This document shows positions 32,108-43,118 of a DNA stretch of 64,000 bases, piece after piece. The position numbers and the translations under genes are program-made. Numbering within the stretch: position 1 is the stretch's first letter; each line of letters starts with the position of its first letter. The stretch spans positions 1 through 64,000 of the forward strand of contig NZ_RDSD01000007.1 of the NCBI RefSeq assembly GCF_003712195.1, read 5' to 3'. The notes below the pieces were generated by a model. It saw only the letters and a list, made by a program, of their open reading frames with translations. It was not told the origin of the DNA and searched no databases. Source of the DNA: Proteiniphilum sp. X52 (GTDB lineage Bacteria > Bacteroidota > Bacteroidia > Bacteroidales > Dysgonomonadaceae).

Positions 32108-33640
32108 ATGAAGTCAACACTGAACAAAACGAACGATGTGAATGGAACCATCGTCATTGAACTGGAAAAAACAGATTATCAGGAAAAGGTGGATAAATCA
32201 CTGAATCAATACCGTCAAAGGGCCAATATTCCCGGATTCCGTCAGGGAAAAGTACCCAAAAGCCTGATCCGGAAATTATATGGGAAAGCTATATTGGTCG
32301 ACGAAATCAATAAAATAGTCTCCGACGAGATAGGGAATTTCATCCGCGACAATAAACTTAAAGTTCTTGGGGAACCCCTGCCGGCTGACAACCTGGATGA
32401 AGAGATAGATCTGGAGAAAGACGAAGTACTCAAATTCTCATTTGACGTGGCGCTTACTCCCGAATTCGACCTGAAGCTCGACAAAAGTGTTGAACTGACC
32501 TCATATAACGTGCAACTGGAACCGGAACTCCTCGAACGGCAGTTGGATGCCTATAAACAGAATTACGGCACTTATGTTTCCGTGGAAGAGGAAGCGAAAG
32601 ATACCGACCTGATCAAAGGCATCCTCGTAGAAATGGATGCTGACAAGGAAAAAGAGAACGGCCAGGTAATAGAAAACGCCATCCTGATGCCTTCCTATAT
32701 GAAGGATGAGGAGACTAAAAACCGCTTTGTCGGAGCCAAAGTAGGTGACAGCGTGCTACTCAATCCCCGAAAGGCCTACGACAATAACGAAGCCGAAATC
32801 GCGTCACTGCTGCAAACCACTAAAGAAAACGTGGCGGAGATGAATTCCGATTTCCGGTTCGATATCAAAGAGGTGACCCGCTATAAGGAAGCGGAAATGA
32901 ATCAGGAACTTTTCGACAAAGTGTTGGGTGAAGGAGCAGCCACTACGGAAGAAGAGTTCAGGACAAAGGTGGGAGAAGAACTGGCGAAACAATTCAAACC
33001 GGACACCGACCATCTGTTCATTCACCAAGCACGGGATCTCATTGTAAAGATGATGGAAACCGTGACATTCCCCGACGAACTGTTGAAGCGTTGGTTGCGC
33101 GAAGCCGATGAGAAACGCACAGCCGAAGAGATAGAAAAAGATTTTCCGAAAATCCTGGATGACCTGAAATTCCATGTGGCAAGACAAAAAATCGTGGAAG
33201 AAAATGAGATCAAAGTCGACTTCACAGATATTGAAGCGCTTGCCACAGAAGTGGCAAGGGCGCAGTTTGCCCAATATGGAATGACCAACCTGCCGGCAGA
33301 TGTGCTGCAAAATTACACCAAGAGCCTGCTCGAAAAAGAAGAAACAGTCCGTAACCTGTACGACCGGGCTACCGAAAACAAACTTATCGACTGGCTAAAA
33401 GAAAATGTGACCCTGATTGAAAAAGAGATCTCATCGAAAGATTTCAGCGAATTAATGAGCGGACACATGCATCAACACGGTGAACACACAGAAGAGCACG
33501 CTCAGGATGAAGATGTTGTGGAGGAAATCGTTTCCGACAACAGCGTGACAGAAGAGGTGGCCGACGCACCTGCCAGGGAAGAGGGTACGGAGTCAACCGA
33601 AAAACCGGCAAAAAAAAGAAAAACATCGACAAAAAAATAA
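32108..33640 (+). CDS. tig: Trigger factor, ribosome-associated chaperone
   Basis: 510 aa. The N-terminal ribosome-binding domain is clear: ANIPGFRQGKVPKSLIRKLYG near residue 39 includes the GFRxGxxP signature. The PPIase-like middle domain is divergent, as in other Bacteroidota, and the helical C-domain (about 260-440) follows. The final 60 residues are unusual: a His/Glu-rich stretch (HMHQHGEHTEEHAQ), an acidic run, then a Lys-rich end (KPAKKRKTSTKK), which resembles a disordered tail. The gene precedes clpP-clpX as in many bacteria. It folds nascent chains at the ribosome exit. Confidence 0.93.
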   Translation: MKSTLNKTNDVNGTIVIELEKTDYQEKVDKSLNQYRQRANIPGFRQGKVPKSLIRKLYGKAILVDEINKIVSDEIGNFIRDNKLKVLGEPLPADNLDEEIDLEKDEVLKFSFDVALTPEFDLKLDKSVELTSYNVQLEPELLERQLDAYKQNYGTYVSVEEEAKDTDLIKGILVEMDADKEKENGQVIENAILMPSYMKDEETKNRFVGAKVGDSVLLNPRKAYDNNEAEIASLLQTTKENVAEMNSDFRFDIKEVTRYKEAEMNQELFDKVLGEGAATTEEEFRTKVGEELAKQFKPDTDHLFIHQARDLIVKMMETVTFPDELLKRWLREADEKRTAEEIEKDFPKILDDLKFHVARQKIVEENEIKVDFTDIEALATEVARAQFAQYGMTNLPADVLQNYTKSLLEKEETVRNLYDRATENKLIDWLKENVTLIEKEISSKDFSELMSGHMHQHGEHTEEHAQDEDVVEEIVSDNSVTEEVADAPAREEGTESTEKPAKKRKTSTKK

Positions 33641-33682
33641 ATAGCTGCCGGGCAACCTATCGATTGTTTACCAGGATTTTGT

Positions 33683-33712
33683 TTTGTAATTCGATAATTG
33701 GTTATATATTTG
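33683..33712 (+). promoter_or_regulatory. Promoter of clpP-clpX
   Basis: TTTG (33683-33686), 18-base spacer, TATATTTG (33705-33712). The clpP ATG lies 107 bases downstream. Confidence 0.65.
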
Positions 33713-33818
33713 TTGTATAATTCCAATACCGGCAAATGTGGCTGACTGTAAATTTGGCACTCTGTTTGCTGTTGCTTTATTGGCAATAATTAGAATTATA
33801 AAGATCAAATCAAATTTT

Positions 33819-34493
33819 ATGCATAACGATTTTAGAAAATATGCGGTGAAGCATCTGGGCATGAACGGCTCCAGATTGGATAGTTACATGAATATCACCA
33901 GCCAGGGAGGATACATCTCCCCCACCATCATCGAGGAGCGTCAGCTCAACGTGGCACAGATGGATGTCTTTTCCCGTTTGATGATGGATCGTATTATCTT
34001 CCTCGGCACCGCGGTCGACGATTATACGGCCAATGTGATCCAGGCTCAGTTACTCTATCTCGACTCTTCCGACCCGGGAAAAGATATCTCTATCTACATT
34101 AACTCTCCCGGCGGGTCAGTCTACGCGGGATTGGGTATCTACGACACCATGCAATTCATCTCAAGCGACGTATCCACCATTTGCACCGGTGTCGCGGCTT
34201 CAATGTCAGCCGTATTACTGGTAGCCGGTACCGAGAAAAAACGGTTCGCCCTGAGCCACTCCCGCGTGATGATCCATCAGCCGTTGGGAGGTGTGCAGGG
34301 ACAAGCCTCGGACATAGAAATTACCGCCCGTGAAATCGCAAAGATCAAACAGGAGCTTTACGCCATCATATCCACCCATTCGGGTAAACCCGTTGAGGAG
34401 GTGGCCAGAGATTCCGACCGCGATTTCTGGATGACGGCAGCCGAGGCCAAAGAATACGGCATGGTGGATGACGTCCTGACAAAAAAGAAATAA
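33819..34493 (+). CDS. clpP: ATP-dependent Clp protease proteolytic subunit
   Basis: 224 aa from ATG at 33819; an open extension upstream runs through the promoter and is rejected. Catalytic Ser128 is in GVAASMSAVLL, His153 in MIHQPLGGVQGQASDIEI, and the Asp in the DRDFWMTAAEAKEYG segment near the C-terminus. INSPGGSVYAGLGIYD is the oxyanion region. About 30 residues precede the conserved core (ISPTIIEERQLN), possibly a propeptide. It forms the 14-mer proteolytic chamber that works with ClpX, encoded 3 bases downstream. Confidence 0.97.
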   Translation: MHNDFRKYAVKHLGMNGSRLDSYMNITSQGGYISPTIIEERQLNVAQMDVFSRLMMDRIIFLGTAVDDYTANVIQAQLLYLDSSDPGKDISIYINSPGGSVYAGLGIYDTMQFISSDVSTICTGVAASMSAVLLVAGTEKKRFALSHSRVMIHQPLGGVQGQASDIEITAREIAKIKQELYAIISTHSGKPVEEVARDSDRDFWMTAAEAKEYGMVDDVLTKKK

Positions 34494-34496
34494 ACA

Positions 34497-35741
34497 ATGG
34501 CTAAAAAGGCGAATAGCAGCAATCATTGCAGCTTCTGCGGAAGAAGCGAACAGGAAGTAAATCTGCTTATTTCGGGGATGACCGGCTTTATCTGCGACAT
34601 GTGCGCTGAGCAGGCACACGAAATCGTGAACGACTCGTTCCAAAGCAACAAGAAGTCAGACATCGGATTGTCCCTCTCCTCACTTCCCAAACCGGCACAG
34701 ATCAAAGAGTTTCTGGATCAGTACGTGATCAAACAGGAGAGTGCGAAACGTTTTCTGTCGGTATCGGTCTACAATCACTACAAGCGTATCTTGCAAAAGA
34801 ATACCAAGGATGATGTGGAGATTGAAAAATCGAATATCATCATGGTAGGTGCCACAGGCACGGGTAAAACATTACTGGCCAGAACTATCGCGAAGATGTT
34901 GCAGGTTCCCTTTACCATTGTGGATGCCACTGTGCTTACTGAAGCCGGCTATGTGGGAGAGGATATAGAGAGTATTCTCACCCGTCTGCTTCAGGTCGCT
35001 GACTATAACGTGAACGCCGCGGAAAGAGGGATCGTTTTTATCGATGAAATCGATAAGATTGCCCGTAAAAGCGACAACCCTTCTATCACCCGCGATGTGA
35101 GTGGAGAAGGAGTACAGCAGGGATTACTGAAACTGCTCGAGGGCTCGGTGGTGAACGTCCCGCCCCAGGGTGGCAGAAAACATCCGGAACAGAGGATGAT
35201 CGCCGTAAATACCAAAAATATATTGTTTATTTGCGGGGGTGCCTTCGACGGGATAGAGAAAAAAATCGCCCAACGCCTCAACACACGTGTGGTGGGCTAT
35301 GCCGCCAGCAATCAAAGTTCGGTAATCGACCGGAATAACCTGATGAAATATATCACTCCGCTCGACCTGAAGTCATTCGGGCTGATCCCGGAGATCATCG
35401 GGCGACTTCCGGTGCTCACCTACTTGGAGCCGCTCGACCGGGATGCACTGCTGCGCATATTGGTAGAGCCTAAAAATTCGATCATCAAACAATATCAGAA
35501 GTTATTTGAGATGGATAACGTAACGCTCACTTTCGACCACGAAGCTTACGAATTTATCGTCGACAAGGCGATCGAATTTAAACTGGGAGCGCGCGGATTG
35601 CGTTCTATCGTAGAAGCTATCATGATTGAGGCGATGTTCACCCTTCCATCTTCCACTGAGAAGAAAAAAATGCACGTCACGCGTGAATATGCGGCTCAAC
35701 AGTTGGAGAATTCGGATCTCCATCATTTAAGAGTCGCCTGA
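34497..35741 (+). CDS. clpX: ATP-dependent Clp protease ATP-binding subunit
   Basis: 414 aa. The N-terminal zinc-binding domain has Cys11, Cys14, Cys33 and Cys36 (CSFC, then CDMC). Walker A GATGTGKT is at residues 118-125, Walker [12 protein letters not shown] near 185, and sensor-2 [15 protein letters not shown] near the C-terminus. The pore loops GYVGED are visible. It unfolds tagged substrates and feeds them to ClpP. The start is 3 bases after the clpP stop, so the pair is translationally linked. A terminator follows. Confidence 0.97.
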   Translation: MAKKANSSNHCSFCGRSEQEVNLLISGMTGFICDMCAEQAHEIVNDSFQSNKKSDIGLSLSSLPKPAQIKEFLDQYVIKQESAKRFLSVSVYNHYKRILQKNTKDDVEIEKSNIIMVGATGTGKTLLARTIAKMLQVPFTIVDATVLTEAGYVGEDIESILTRLLQVADYNVNAAERGIVFIDEIDKIARKSDNPSITRDVSGEGVQQGLLKLLEGSVVNVPPQGGRKHPEQRMIAVNTKNILFICGGAFDGIEKKIAQRLNTRVVGYAASNQSSVIDRNNLMKYITPLDLKSFGLIPEIIGRLPVLTYLEPLDRDALLRILVEPKNSIIKQYQKLFEMDNVTLTFDHEAYEFIVDKAIEFKLGARGLRSIVEAIMIEAMFTLPSSTEKKKMHVTREYAAQQLENSDLHHLRVA

Positions 35742-35804
35742 AACCTATTCCATTCACCAGATATAGGAATTGCCCGGCCGGTGAAAGCCGGTTGCGTGTG
35801 AATC

Positions 35805-35837
35805 AAAAAAAAACGCATGTTCAGCTTGCGTTTTTTT
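35805..35837 (+). terminator. Rho-independent terminator after clpX
   Basis: AAAAAAACGCA, a 9-base loop, TGCGTTTTTTT: an A-run/U-run hairpin 65 bases after the clpX stop. Because the stem starts with an A-run it could also work in the other direction. Confidence 0.8.
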
Positions 35838-35923
35838 CATGTGTCCATCCGGCCGTCCGTCATCAAATTTATACGGATTTACAGCACAACCACAGATATT
35901 CATTTTGTATTACAATAATCTTA

Positions 35924-35954
35924 TTTGGAAATATAAAATACTTTCCTAAATTTG
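35924..35954 (+). promoter_or_regulatory. Bacteroidota promoter of recQ
   Basis: TTTG (35924-35927), 19-base spacer, TAAATTTG (35947-35954): an exact consensus match, 50 bases before the recQ ATG. Confidence 0.8.
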
Positions 35955-36003
35955 TGCTTGCCTTTCGGAAAAAGGCAGATTTGATTACAGAGTGATTTGC
36001 TCA

Positions 36004-38202
36004 ATGGAAAAACAAGATTCAATATACAAAGGGTTAAAGAAATATTTCGGATTCGATACTTTTAAAGGTAACCAGGAGGCTATAATTAGAAATATCTTGT
36101 CGGGAAAAGACACTTTTGTATTAATGCCTACCGGTGGCGGAAAATCACTCTGCTACCAACTCCCCGCGCTGCTGATGGAGGGAACGGCGATTGTCATTTC
36201 ACCGCTTATCGCACTGATGAAAAATCAGGTGGACGCCATGCGCAACCATAGTGAAGAAAACGGTATCGCCCACTTTCTCAACTCCTCCCTCAATAAGCAG
36301 GAGATAGAAGAGGTGAAAAGAGACGTGCTCTCCGGCAGGACAAAGATGCTGTATGTGGCCCCCGAGTCGCTCACCAAAACCGAAAACGTGGAGTTCCTCC
36401 GGAATATTCCCATATCATTTTATGCTGTGGATGAGGCACACTGTATTTCCGAGTGGGGCCACGATTTCCGGCCGGAATACCGGCGCATCAGGCCTATCAT
36501 CAGTGAGATCAGCCTGCGGCCTATCATCACTTTGACCGCGACGGCCACACCAAAGGTACAGCACGATATCCAGAAGAATCTCGGGATGACTGACGCGGTG
36601 GTATTCAAATCATCTTTTAACCGTCCCAACCTTTATTACGAGATTCGGAATAAGACGGAGCAAATAGACAGGGAGATCATCAAGTATATTCTCTCCCAGG
36701 GCAAAAAATCAGGAATTATCTATTGTCTGAGCAGGAAGAAAGTGGACGATTTTGCAGAGATCCTGCAAGCAAACGATATCAGGGCATTACCTTACCACGC
36801 CGGAATGGATGCCGCCACGCGCAGCCATAATCAGGATGCTTTTCTCATGGAGAAGGTGGATGTGATTGTGGCGACGATTGCCTTTGGCATGGGGATCGAT
36901 AAACCTGACGTACGTTATGTGATCCATTATGATATTCCCAAGAGCCTTGAGGGTTATTATCAGGAAACCGGCCGTGCCGGACGCGACGGGGGTGAGGGAA
37001 AATGCATCGCATTCTATTCAGAAAAAGACCTGCAGAAATTAGAACGTTTCATGCAAGGTAAACCGGTCTCGGAACAGGAGATCGGAAAACAACTGCTGCT
37101 GGAAACAGCCGCTTATGCGGAAACATCCGTATGCCGGAGGAAAGTGCTGCTGCACTACTTTGGCGAAGAGTATAACGAACCGAATTGTGAACATTGCGAC
37201 AATTGTTTAAATCCCAAGAAGAAAGTGGAAGCGAAAGAGTTACTTATTACTGTATTGGAAGCGATTACCGCTCTCAAAGAAAAACAAAAGGCCGATTATC
37301 TTATAAATTTCCTCATAGGAAAAGAATCATCTGATATAGAGACGTACGGGCATAATGAACTGGAGGAATTCGGATCGGGAGCCGATGAAGAAGAAAGCAC
37401 CTGGGAGGTGGTTATCCGTCAGGCATTACTCGACAACTATCTGAAAAAAGACATCGAGAACTACGGCATTCTCAAGATTTCCAAGAAGGGAAAAGACTTC
37501 TTGAAAAGCCCCGTCTCCTTTAAGATAACGAAAGATGAGGAGGATGAGGACAGCATGAGCGATCCGGAAAGCGATGATTCGGATGTGATCTCTGCCGGTG
37601 GAAGCGGTGGAGCTGCCGACCCCGTGCTTTTCTCCATGATGAAGGACCTGAGGAAAAAACTGTCGAAAAAACTGAACGTTCCTCCTTATGTTATTTTCCA
37701 GCCTTCGTCACTCGAAGCCATGGCCACCTCCTATCCCATCACACTGGAGGAATTGCAAAATATTCCCGGAGTGGGTGCCGGAAAAGCAAAACGTTATGGC
37801 AAAGAATTCGTCGATCTGATAAAGAAACACGTGGAGGAAAACGACATCACCCGTCCCGAAGATCTCCGCGTGAAGACGGTCGCCAACAAATCGAAACTCA
37901 AAGTGTCTATCGTACAGGCCATTGACAGGAAGGTGGCGCTTGACGACTTAGCGGAATCAAAAGGTATTGATTTCAACGAAATGCTGTCGGAAGTAGAAGC
38001 CATTGTATATTCGGGAACCAAGATCAATATCGATTATTTCCTCAATGAAGTGATGGATCAGGATGTACTGCAGGATATCTACTCCTATTTCAAAGAGACC
38101 GAGACAGATGATCTGGAGAAGGCGCAGGAAGAATTGTCAGATTATACAGAAACCGAAATACGCCTGGTTCGCATCAAGTTCTTCTCCGATATGGCGAATT
38201 AA
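36004..38202 (+). CDS. recQ: ATP-dependent DNA helicase RecQ
   Basis: 732 aa from ATG at 36004; a GTG four codons earlier is less likely. Motif 0 is FKGNQEAIIRN, Walker A MPTGGGKSLCYQ near residue 41, motif II YAVDEAHCISEWGHDFR, motif VI YYQETGRAGRDG. The RQC zinc site follows (CRRKVLLHYF...NCEHCDNC). The HRDC region near 590-660 (LQNIPGVGAGKAKRYGKEF) is present, then a C-terminal helical extension of about 80 residues, also typical of Bacteroidota RecQ. It unwinds DNA 3'-5' in recombination repair. It is followed by dxs, trkA and trkH at 30-60 base spacing. Confidence 0.96.
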   Translation: MEKQDSIYKGLKKYFGFDTFKGNQEAIIRNILSGKDTFVLMPTGGGKSLCYQLPALLMEGTAIVISPLIALMKNQVDAMRNHSEENGIAHFLNSSLNKQEIEEVKRDVLSGRTKMLYVAPESLTKTENVEFLRNIPISFYAVDEAHCISEWGHDFRPEYRRIRPIISEISLRPIITLTATATPKVQHDIQKNLGMTDAVVFKSSFNRPNLYYEIRNKTEQIDREIIKYILSQGKKSGIIYCLSRKKVDDFAEILQANDIRALPYHAGMDAATRSHNQDAFLMEKVDVIVATIAFGMGIDKPDVRYVIHYDIPKSLEGYYQETGRAGRDGGEGKCIAFYSEKDLQKLERFMQGKPVSEQEIGKQLLLETAAYAETSVCRRKVLLHYFGEEYNEPNCEHCDNCLNPKKKVEAKELLITVLEAITALKEKQKADYLINFLIGKESSDIETYGHNELEEFGSGADEEESTWEVVIRQALLDNYLKKDIENYGILKISKKGKDFLKSPVSFKITKDEEDEDSMSDPESDDSDVISAGGSGGAADPVLFSMMKDLRKKLSKKLNVPPYVIFQPSSLEAMATSYPITLEELQNIPGVGAGKAKRYGKEFVDLIKKHVEENDITRPEDLRVKTVANKSKLKVSIVQAIDRKVALDDLAESKGIDFNEMLSEVEAIVYSGTKINIDYFLNEVMDQDVLQDIYSYFKETETDDLEKAQEELSDYTETEIRLVRIKFFSDMAN

Positions 38203-38259
38203 GGTGGGAAAGTGGGAAAGTGTTATTTCTTTCCCCCTTATTCTAAATACAACAAGCGT

Positions 38260-40221
38260 ATGCGATATTTACAACATATAAACAGTCCCGACGATCTGAA
38301 AAAACTCAGCATGGAACAACTGGAAACAGTTTGCGGCGAACTGAGGGAATTCATCATCGAGCAGCTTTCCAACAATCCGGGTCATTTTGGGTCGAGCTTG
38401 GGAACAGTGGAGTTGACCGTGGCGCTGCATTATCTCTATGATACCCCCTACGACCGGCTGGTCTGGGATGTGGGACACCAGGCATACAGCCATAAGATAC
38501 TGACCGGCCGGCGCGACCGGTTTTCAACCAACCGCAAGCTGGGAGGTCTTTCCGGATTCACCAACCCGAATGAGAGCGAATACGACACTTTTGCCGCCGG
38601 CCATGCCTCCACCTCCATCTCTGCCGCGCTGGGTATGGCCGTGGCCGCCAATCTCCGCAAAGAGACAGACCGGCATATCGTTGCCATCATCGGCGACGGC
38701 TCCATGACCGGTGGATTGGCTTACGAAGGGATCAACAACGCCTGTTCGCAACCCAATAACTTGTTGATCATCCTCAACGACAATGACATGTCGATCGACA
38801 ACAATGTGGGGGGAATGCAGGATTACCTGGTAAAACTGACCACTTCTGCAAAATACAATAAGGTGCGGAACAATCTCTACCAGGGTTTCAAAAAACGAAA
38901 TCTGATTTCGGAAAAAGAAAAGAACCTCGTGCTTCGGTTCAATAACAGCGTCAAATCCCTGATAACCAAAGAGCAGAATCTGTTTGAAGGATTCAATATC
39001 CGCTACTTCGGACCTGTGGATGGGCATGACCTGCCGGGATTGATCCGTATACTCCATAATATCAAAGATATGCAGGGTCCGAAGTTGCTCCATATCAAAA
39101 CCGTCAAGGGCAAAGGGTTTAAGCCTGCTGAAAAATCGGCCACCATCTGGCATTCACCGGGTCTTTTCAATAAAGAGACCGGCGAGCGGATCCTGAAGGA
39201 TAATGCAAACCAACCCCAGCTTTACCAGGATATTTTCGGTCATACGCTGGTGGAGATGGCTGAGAAAAATGAGAAAATCGTGGGAGTGACTCCGGCCATG
39301 CCCACCGGTTGTTCCATGACGTTTATGGCAGATAAGTTTCCCGAACGAACCTTCGACGTGGGTATTGCCGAAGCACATGCCGTGACCTTTTCCGCCGGCA
39401 TGGCAAAAGAAGGATTGATCCCGTTTTGTAACATTTACTCATCGTTTATGCAACGGGCATACGACCAGGTGATCCACGATGTGGCTCTGCAAAACCTCAA
39501 AGTGATATTCTGCCTCGACAGGGCCGGATTGGTGGGGCCCGACGGTCCCACCCACCATGGCGTGTTCGACCTGGCCTACCTGCGTCCTATACCCAATCTG
39601 GTAATCTCGGCTCCTTACAACGAACACGCACTGCGCGACCTGATGCATACGGCCGTATATGGGAACGAAGGACCTTTCGCGATCAGGTACCCCCGCGGCC
39701 AAGGTGAGTTGATCGAATGGAAAAACGAACCCGATATCCTTCCTATCGGTAAAGGGAGAAAACTAAGAAAGGGAAAAGATATAGCCCTCCTCTCCATTGG
39801 CGCGATCGGCAATAATGCGGCAAGGGCAATCGACGAAGCGGAGAAATCGGGCATCAGCGTGGCCCATTATGATATGGTCTTCCTCAAGCCCATCGACGAG
39901 GAGTTGCTGCACCAGGTGGCAAAGAAATTCAGATATATCATCACCGTGGAAGACGGGGTCATTAAAGGAGGATTGGGGAGCGCCGTCCTCGAATTCCTCG
40001 CGGAAAACCACTATACTGATGTGCATCTGCTCCGCATAGGTATCCCCGATGAATTCGTCACCCACGGATCAGTCAGGGAACTTCAGCAGATCACCGGAAT
40101 CGATGAAAAGGGTATTCTGGGACATATTACGCGTGTGCACCAGGAGGCCCGGGGAATGCATGCACATCTGCTGCCACCGCATGACAGGATAAACCCTGTC
40201 GTACCGATACGAGACCGTTGA
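38260..40221 (+). CDS. dxs: 1-deoxy-D-xylulose-5-phosphate synthase
   Basis: 653 aa from ATG at 38260; an upstream GTG in frame lies in the spacer. [15 protein letters not shown] and the thiamine-diphosphate motif [17 protein letters not shown] are in the N-domain. The pyrimidine-binding domain has [20 protein letters not shown] with the catalytic Glu, and the [20 protein letters not shown] segment is diagnostic of DXS. It condenses pyruvate and glyceraldehyde-3-phosphate to DXP, the first step of the MEP isoprenoid pathway. It appears to be the second gene of a recQ-dxs-trkA-trkH transcript. Confidence 0.97.
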   Translation: MRYLQHINSPDDLKKLSMEQLETVCGELREFIIEQLSNNPGHFGSSLGTVELTVALHYLYDTPYDRLVWDVGHQAYSHKILTGRRDRFSTNRKLGGLSGFTNPNESEYDTFAAGHASTSISAALGMAVAANLRKETDRHIVAIIGDGSMTGGLAYEGINNACSQPNNLLIILNDNDMSIDNNVGGMQDYLVKLTTSAKYNKVRNNLYQGFKKRNLISEKEKNLVLRFNNSVKSLITKEQNLFEGFNIRYFGPVDGHDLPGLIRILHNIKDMQGPKLLHIKTVKGKGFKPAEKSATIWHSPGLFNKETGERILKDNANQPQLYQDIFGHTLVEMAEKNEKIVGVTPAMPTGCSMTFMADKFPERTFDVGIAEAHAVTFSAGMAKEGLIPFCNIYSSFMQRAYDQVIHDVALQNLKVIFCLDRAGLVGPDGPTHHGVFDLAYLRPIPNLVISAPYNEHALRDLMHTAVYGNEGPFAIRYPRGQGELIEWKNEPDILPIGKGRKLRKGKDIALLSIGAIGNNAARAIDEAEKSGISVAHYDMVFLKPIDEELLHQVAKKFRYIITVEDGVIKGGLGSAVLEFLAENHYTDVHLLRIGIPDEFVTHGSVRELQQITGIDEKGILGHITRVHQEARGMHAHLLPPHDRINPVVPIRDR

Positions 40222-40251
40222 GATAGTGAATCATTAACTGCAAAAGATGCA

Positions 40252-41589
40252 ATGAAGATTTTGATAGCAGGTGCGGGCGCCGTCGGAACCCATCTGGCGA
40301 AACTTCTCGGACAGGAAAATCACGACATAACACTTATCGATGCCGATAAAGACCGGCTTGCCCTTATACGCGACAACAGCGACATACTTACCTTTGTCGG
40401 GAATTGCATGTCACTCAAAGATCTCACGGAGGCAGGCGCGGCCAATACCGATCTTTATATCGGTGTGACTCCTGAAGAGTCCAAAAACATGACCTCCTGC
40501 ATGCTTGCCTCCAATTTAGGAGCGAAAAGGACGCTTGCGCGCATAGATAATTATGAATACCTGTTGCCCAAGAACAAAGAATTCTTTGAGAAGTTGGGGA
40601 TCCACTCCATGATCTACCCGGAGCTTATCGCGGCCAGGGAGATCGCCATGTCGCTTAAAACACCATGGACCCGCTTCTGGTGGGAGTTATGTAACGGCAC
40701 GGTGATCCTTGCCGCCGCCAAAGTAAGGGAAAACGCTCCTATTGTAAACACCTATCTGTCCGATCTCACACAGACAAACAAGCGTTTCCACATGGTGGCT
40801 ATCAAGCGTAACACACACACCCTTATACCTAAAGGAAGCGACCAGATACTCCCTGATGATATTCTCTATTTCACCACGCTCAGGAAACATATAGATTCAC
40901 TTCCCGAACTGTTCGGGAAAAAATCGTTCGAAACAAAAAAAGTGATGTTCATGGGAGGTAGCCGTATCACGATGAGAACAATTCAACAACTTCCTCAGAA
41001 CATCAGCATAAAGATCATTGAAAGGGATAAGGAACGTGCCCAGATGTTAGTCGAAATGGCTCCATCCAATGTGACTGTTTTTGTGGAAGATGGGAGGAAT
41101 ACCGAATTTCTTCTGCGGGAAAGCATCGCCGATACCGACGCCTTCCTCGCCCTTACCGGCAATTCCGAGGCCAATATTCTGGGATGTATAATGGCTAAAC
41201 AGTACGGGGTGAAAAGGACAGTGGCCGAAGTAGAGAATATAGATTACATTTCGATGGCGGAACGGTTCGATATCGGAACAGTGATCAACAAGAAGCTGAT
41301 TGCCGCCAGCAAGATCTATGAATTGTTGCTGAAAGCCGATGCTTCCAATATAAAGAGCCTTACCATTGCCGACGCGAATGTGGGGGAAGTCATTGCCAAG
41401 CCCAACTCCAAAGTGACGAAAAAACTGATCAGGAATTTGAACCTGCCCTCTGACATCACTTTCGGAGCGCTTATCAGAAACGGAGAACCCATGCTGGTGG
41501 ATGGAGACACATTGATTGAACCCTATGATCAGGTAGTGGTGTTTTTCCTGAATAAATCACTGAAAAGTATCGAAAAATTATTTAATTAA
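40252..41589 (+). CDS. trkA: Trk system potassium uptake protein TrkA
   Basis: 445 aa with two RCK repeats. The first NAD-binding loop is ILIAGAGAVGTHLAKLLG at residues 3-20; the second is KVMFMGGSRITMRTIQQ near 227, where the glycine loop is degenerate (MGGSRI). TrkA_C domains end each half (ILPDDILYF and LVDGDTLIEPYDQVVVFF). It is the cytoplasmic NAD(H)-sensing ring that gates the TrkH channel encoded 32 bases downstream. Confidence 0.95.
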   Translation: MKILIAGAGAVGTHLAKLLGQENHDITLIDADKDRLALIRDNSDILTFVGNCMSLKDLTEAGAANTDLYIGVTPEESKNMTSCMLASNLGAKRTLARIDNYEYLLPKNKEFFEKLGIHSMIYPELIAAREIAMSLKTPWTRFWWELCNGTVILAAAKVRENAPIVNTYLSDLTQTNKRFHMVAIKRNTHTLIPKGSDQILPDDILYFTTLRKHIDSLPELFGKKSFETKKVMFMGGSRITMRTIQQLPQNISIKIIERDKERAQMLVEMAPSNVTVFVEDGRNTEFLLRESIADTDAFLALTGNSEANILGCIMAKQYGVKRTVAEVENIDYISMAERFDIGTVINKKLIAASKIYELLLKADASNIKSLTIADANVGEVIAKPNSKVTKKLIRNLNLPSDITFGALIRNGEPMLVDGDTLIEPYDQVVVFFLNKSLKSIEKLFN

Positions 41590-41621
41590 ATTGTGTCGGG
41601 GCAGATATTGCATCCCTGCCC

Positions 41622-43118
41622 ATGCATATGTCCCCGGCTCCACTACGACGCATGCAGAGATTTAACTATCAGTTTGTATTGAACACCATAGGTCTGCTCC
41701 TGATAATTGAAGCGGTCTTCATGCTCTTTTCCGCACTCGTGGGCGAGTATTACAACGAAACGGCCGTAAGGAGTATTTATCTTTCGGCGCTCACCAGCTT
41801 CGGCTCCGGAGTGCTCCTCTCATTTCTGGGAAGAAAACGGAAGCGTACCTCGGGTAACCTCACCAAACGGGAAGTTTTCTTTACCGTCACGCTCTCATGG
41901 TTGATGATGACGCTGTTCGGCACATTACCTTACTTGTTCAGCGGCGCCATTCCCTCTTTTACAAACGCCTTTTTTGAGAGCATGTGCGGTTTCACCACTA
42001 CCGGCAGTTCCACCTTGGTCAATATTGAAGCATTTCCCAAATCACTTCATTTCTGGCGTAGTTTCACGCAATGGATCGGAGGGATCGGGATCATCATCTT
42101 CGTCCTCTCGTTTATGCCTATCTTCGGGGGGATCTCAGGCCAGTTCTATGAGGCAGAAGCCACCGGCATCGCAGAGGAGCTGTTCCGCCCGCGTATCAGC
42201 GAGATCACCAAGCAGATGGCACTTACTTATCTCGGCCTTACGGTTGTCGGATTTTTCTTTCTTTGGGCAGGCCCGATGGACGCGTTCGATGCAGCTTGCC
42301 ATACACTCACAGCCATTTCCACAGGGGGGTTTTCCACCAAGCAGACAAGCATCGCCTTTTTCAATTCTCCCTATACGGAATATGTGATTACCCTGCTCAT
42401 GTTCCTGGGTGCCACCAATTTCCTTCTCATCTCGGCGCTTGTCACACGCTTCAAGATTACTATTATCAGGGATGAAGAGTTCAAATGGTATTTCCTGATT
42501 ATCATCCTTTTCACCGTGGGGATCACAGCAAGCCTGTTGACTTCAGGGCAGATGGGCGACCTGGAGCAAACTTTCCGGATAGCGCTCTTCCAGGTGGTGG
42601 CGGCAATCACCACCACAGGATTTGCCACAACCGATTTCCAGTTGTGGGGTTCCGGCTACTGGCTTCTTTTCCTGACGATGATCCTCTTCTGTGGCAGTGA
42701 AGGCTCCACTTCGGGCGGGATGAAGATCTCGCGCCTGATAGTGCTTTCCAAAAACGCGCTATTGGTTTTCAAGCGGCAGGTACATCCCAACGCGCTTTAT
42801 GTGGTGAAGATGAACGGGAAAGTGATCACCGGCGAAACCATGTCCCGCCTATTTGCTTTTGTCTTCCTGTATATCACCCTCACGGTGATCAGTGCCGTGA
42901 TATTGGGGCTTACCGGAATGAATTTCGAAGAATCGATCGGGGTTTCCCTTTCCACCATCAGCAACTACGGCTTCGGATTAGGCTCTTACGGGCCCAGCGG
43001 CACGTTCGAATCAGCGACGCCTTTCATGAAATATTACCTCTGCTTCCTTATGCTGGTGGGGCGCCTTGAAATATTCACCCTACTCTCGTTGTTTATCCCC
43101 GGTTTCTGGAAAAGGTGA
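41622..43118 (+). CDS. trkH: Trk-type potassium uptake channel TrkH
   Basis: 498 aa; Met codons at 1, 3 and 11 make the exact start uncertain. It has about ten membrane segments in four M1-P-M2 repeats. Selectivity-filter loops are visible: SMCGFTTTGSSTL near residue 120, TLTAISTGGFSTKQ near 228, ITTTGFATTDFQ near 330 and STISNYGFGLGSYGP near 446. It imports K+ with TrkA as regulator. It overlaps nothing, and its stop is directly followed by a 7-bp tandem array before the convergent clpB gene. Confidence 0.95.
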   Translation: MHMSPAPLRRMQRFNYQFVLNTIGLLLIIEAVFMLFSALVGEYYNETAVRSIYLSALTSFGSGVLLSFLGRKRKRTSGNLTKREVFFTVTLSWLMMTLFGTLPYLFSGAIPSFTNAFFESMCGFTTTGSSTLVNIEAFPKSLHFWRSFTQWIGGIGIIIFVLSFMPIFGGISGQFYEAEATGIAEELFRPRISEITKQMALTYLGLTVVGFFFLWAGPMDAFDAACHTLTAISTGGFSTKQTSIAFFNSPYTEYVITLLMFLGATNFLLISALVTRFKITIIRDEEFKWYFLIIILFTVGITASLLTSGQMGDLEQTFRIALFQVVAAITTTGFATTDFQLWGSGYWLLFLTMILFCGSEGSTSGGMKISRLIVLSKNALLVFKRQVHPNALYVVKMNGKVITGETMSRLFAFVFLYITLTVISAVILGLTGMNFEESIGVSLSTISNYGFGLGSYGPSGTFESATPFMKYYLCFLMLVGRLEIFTLLSLFIPGFWKR

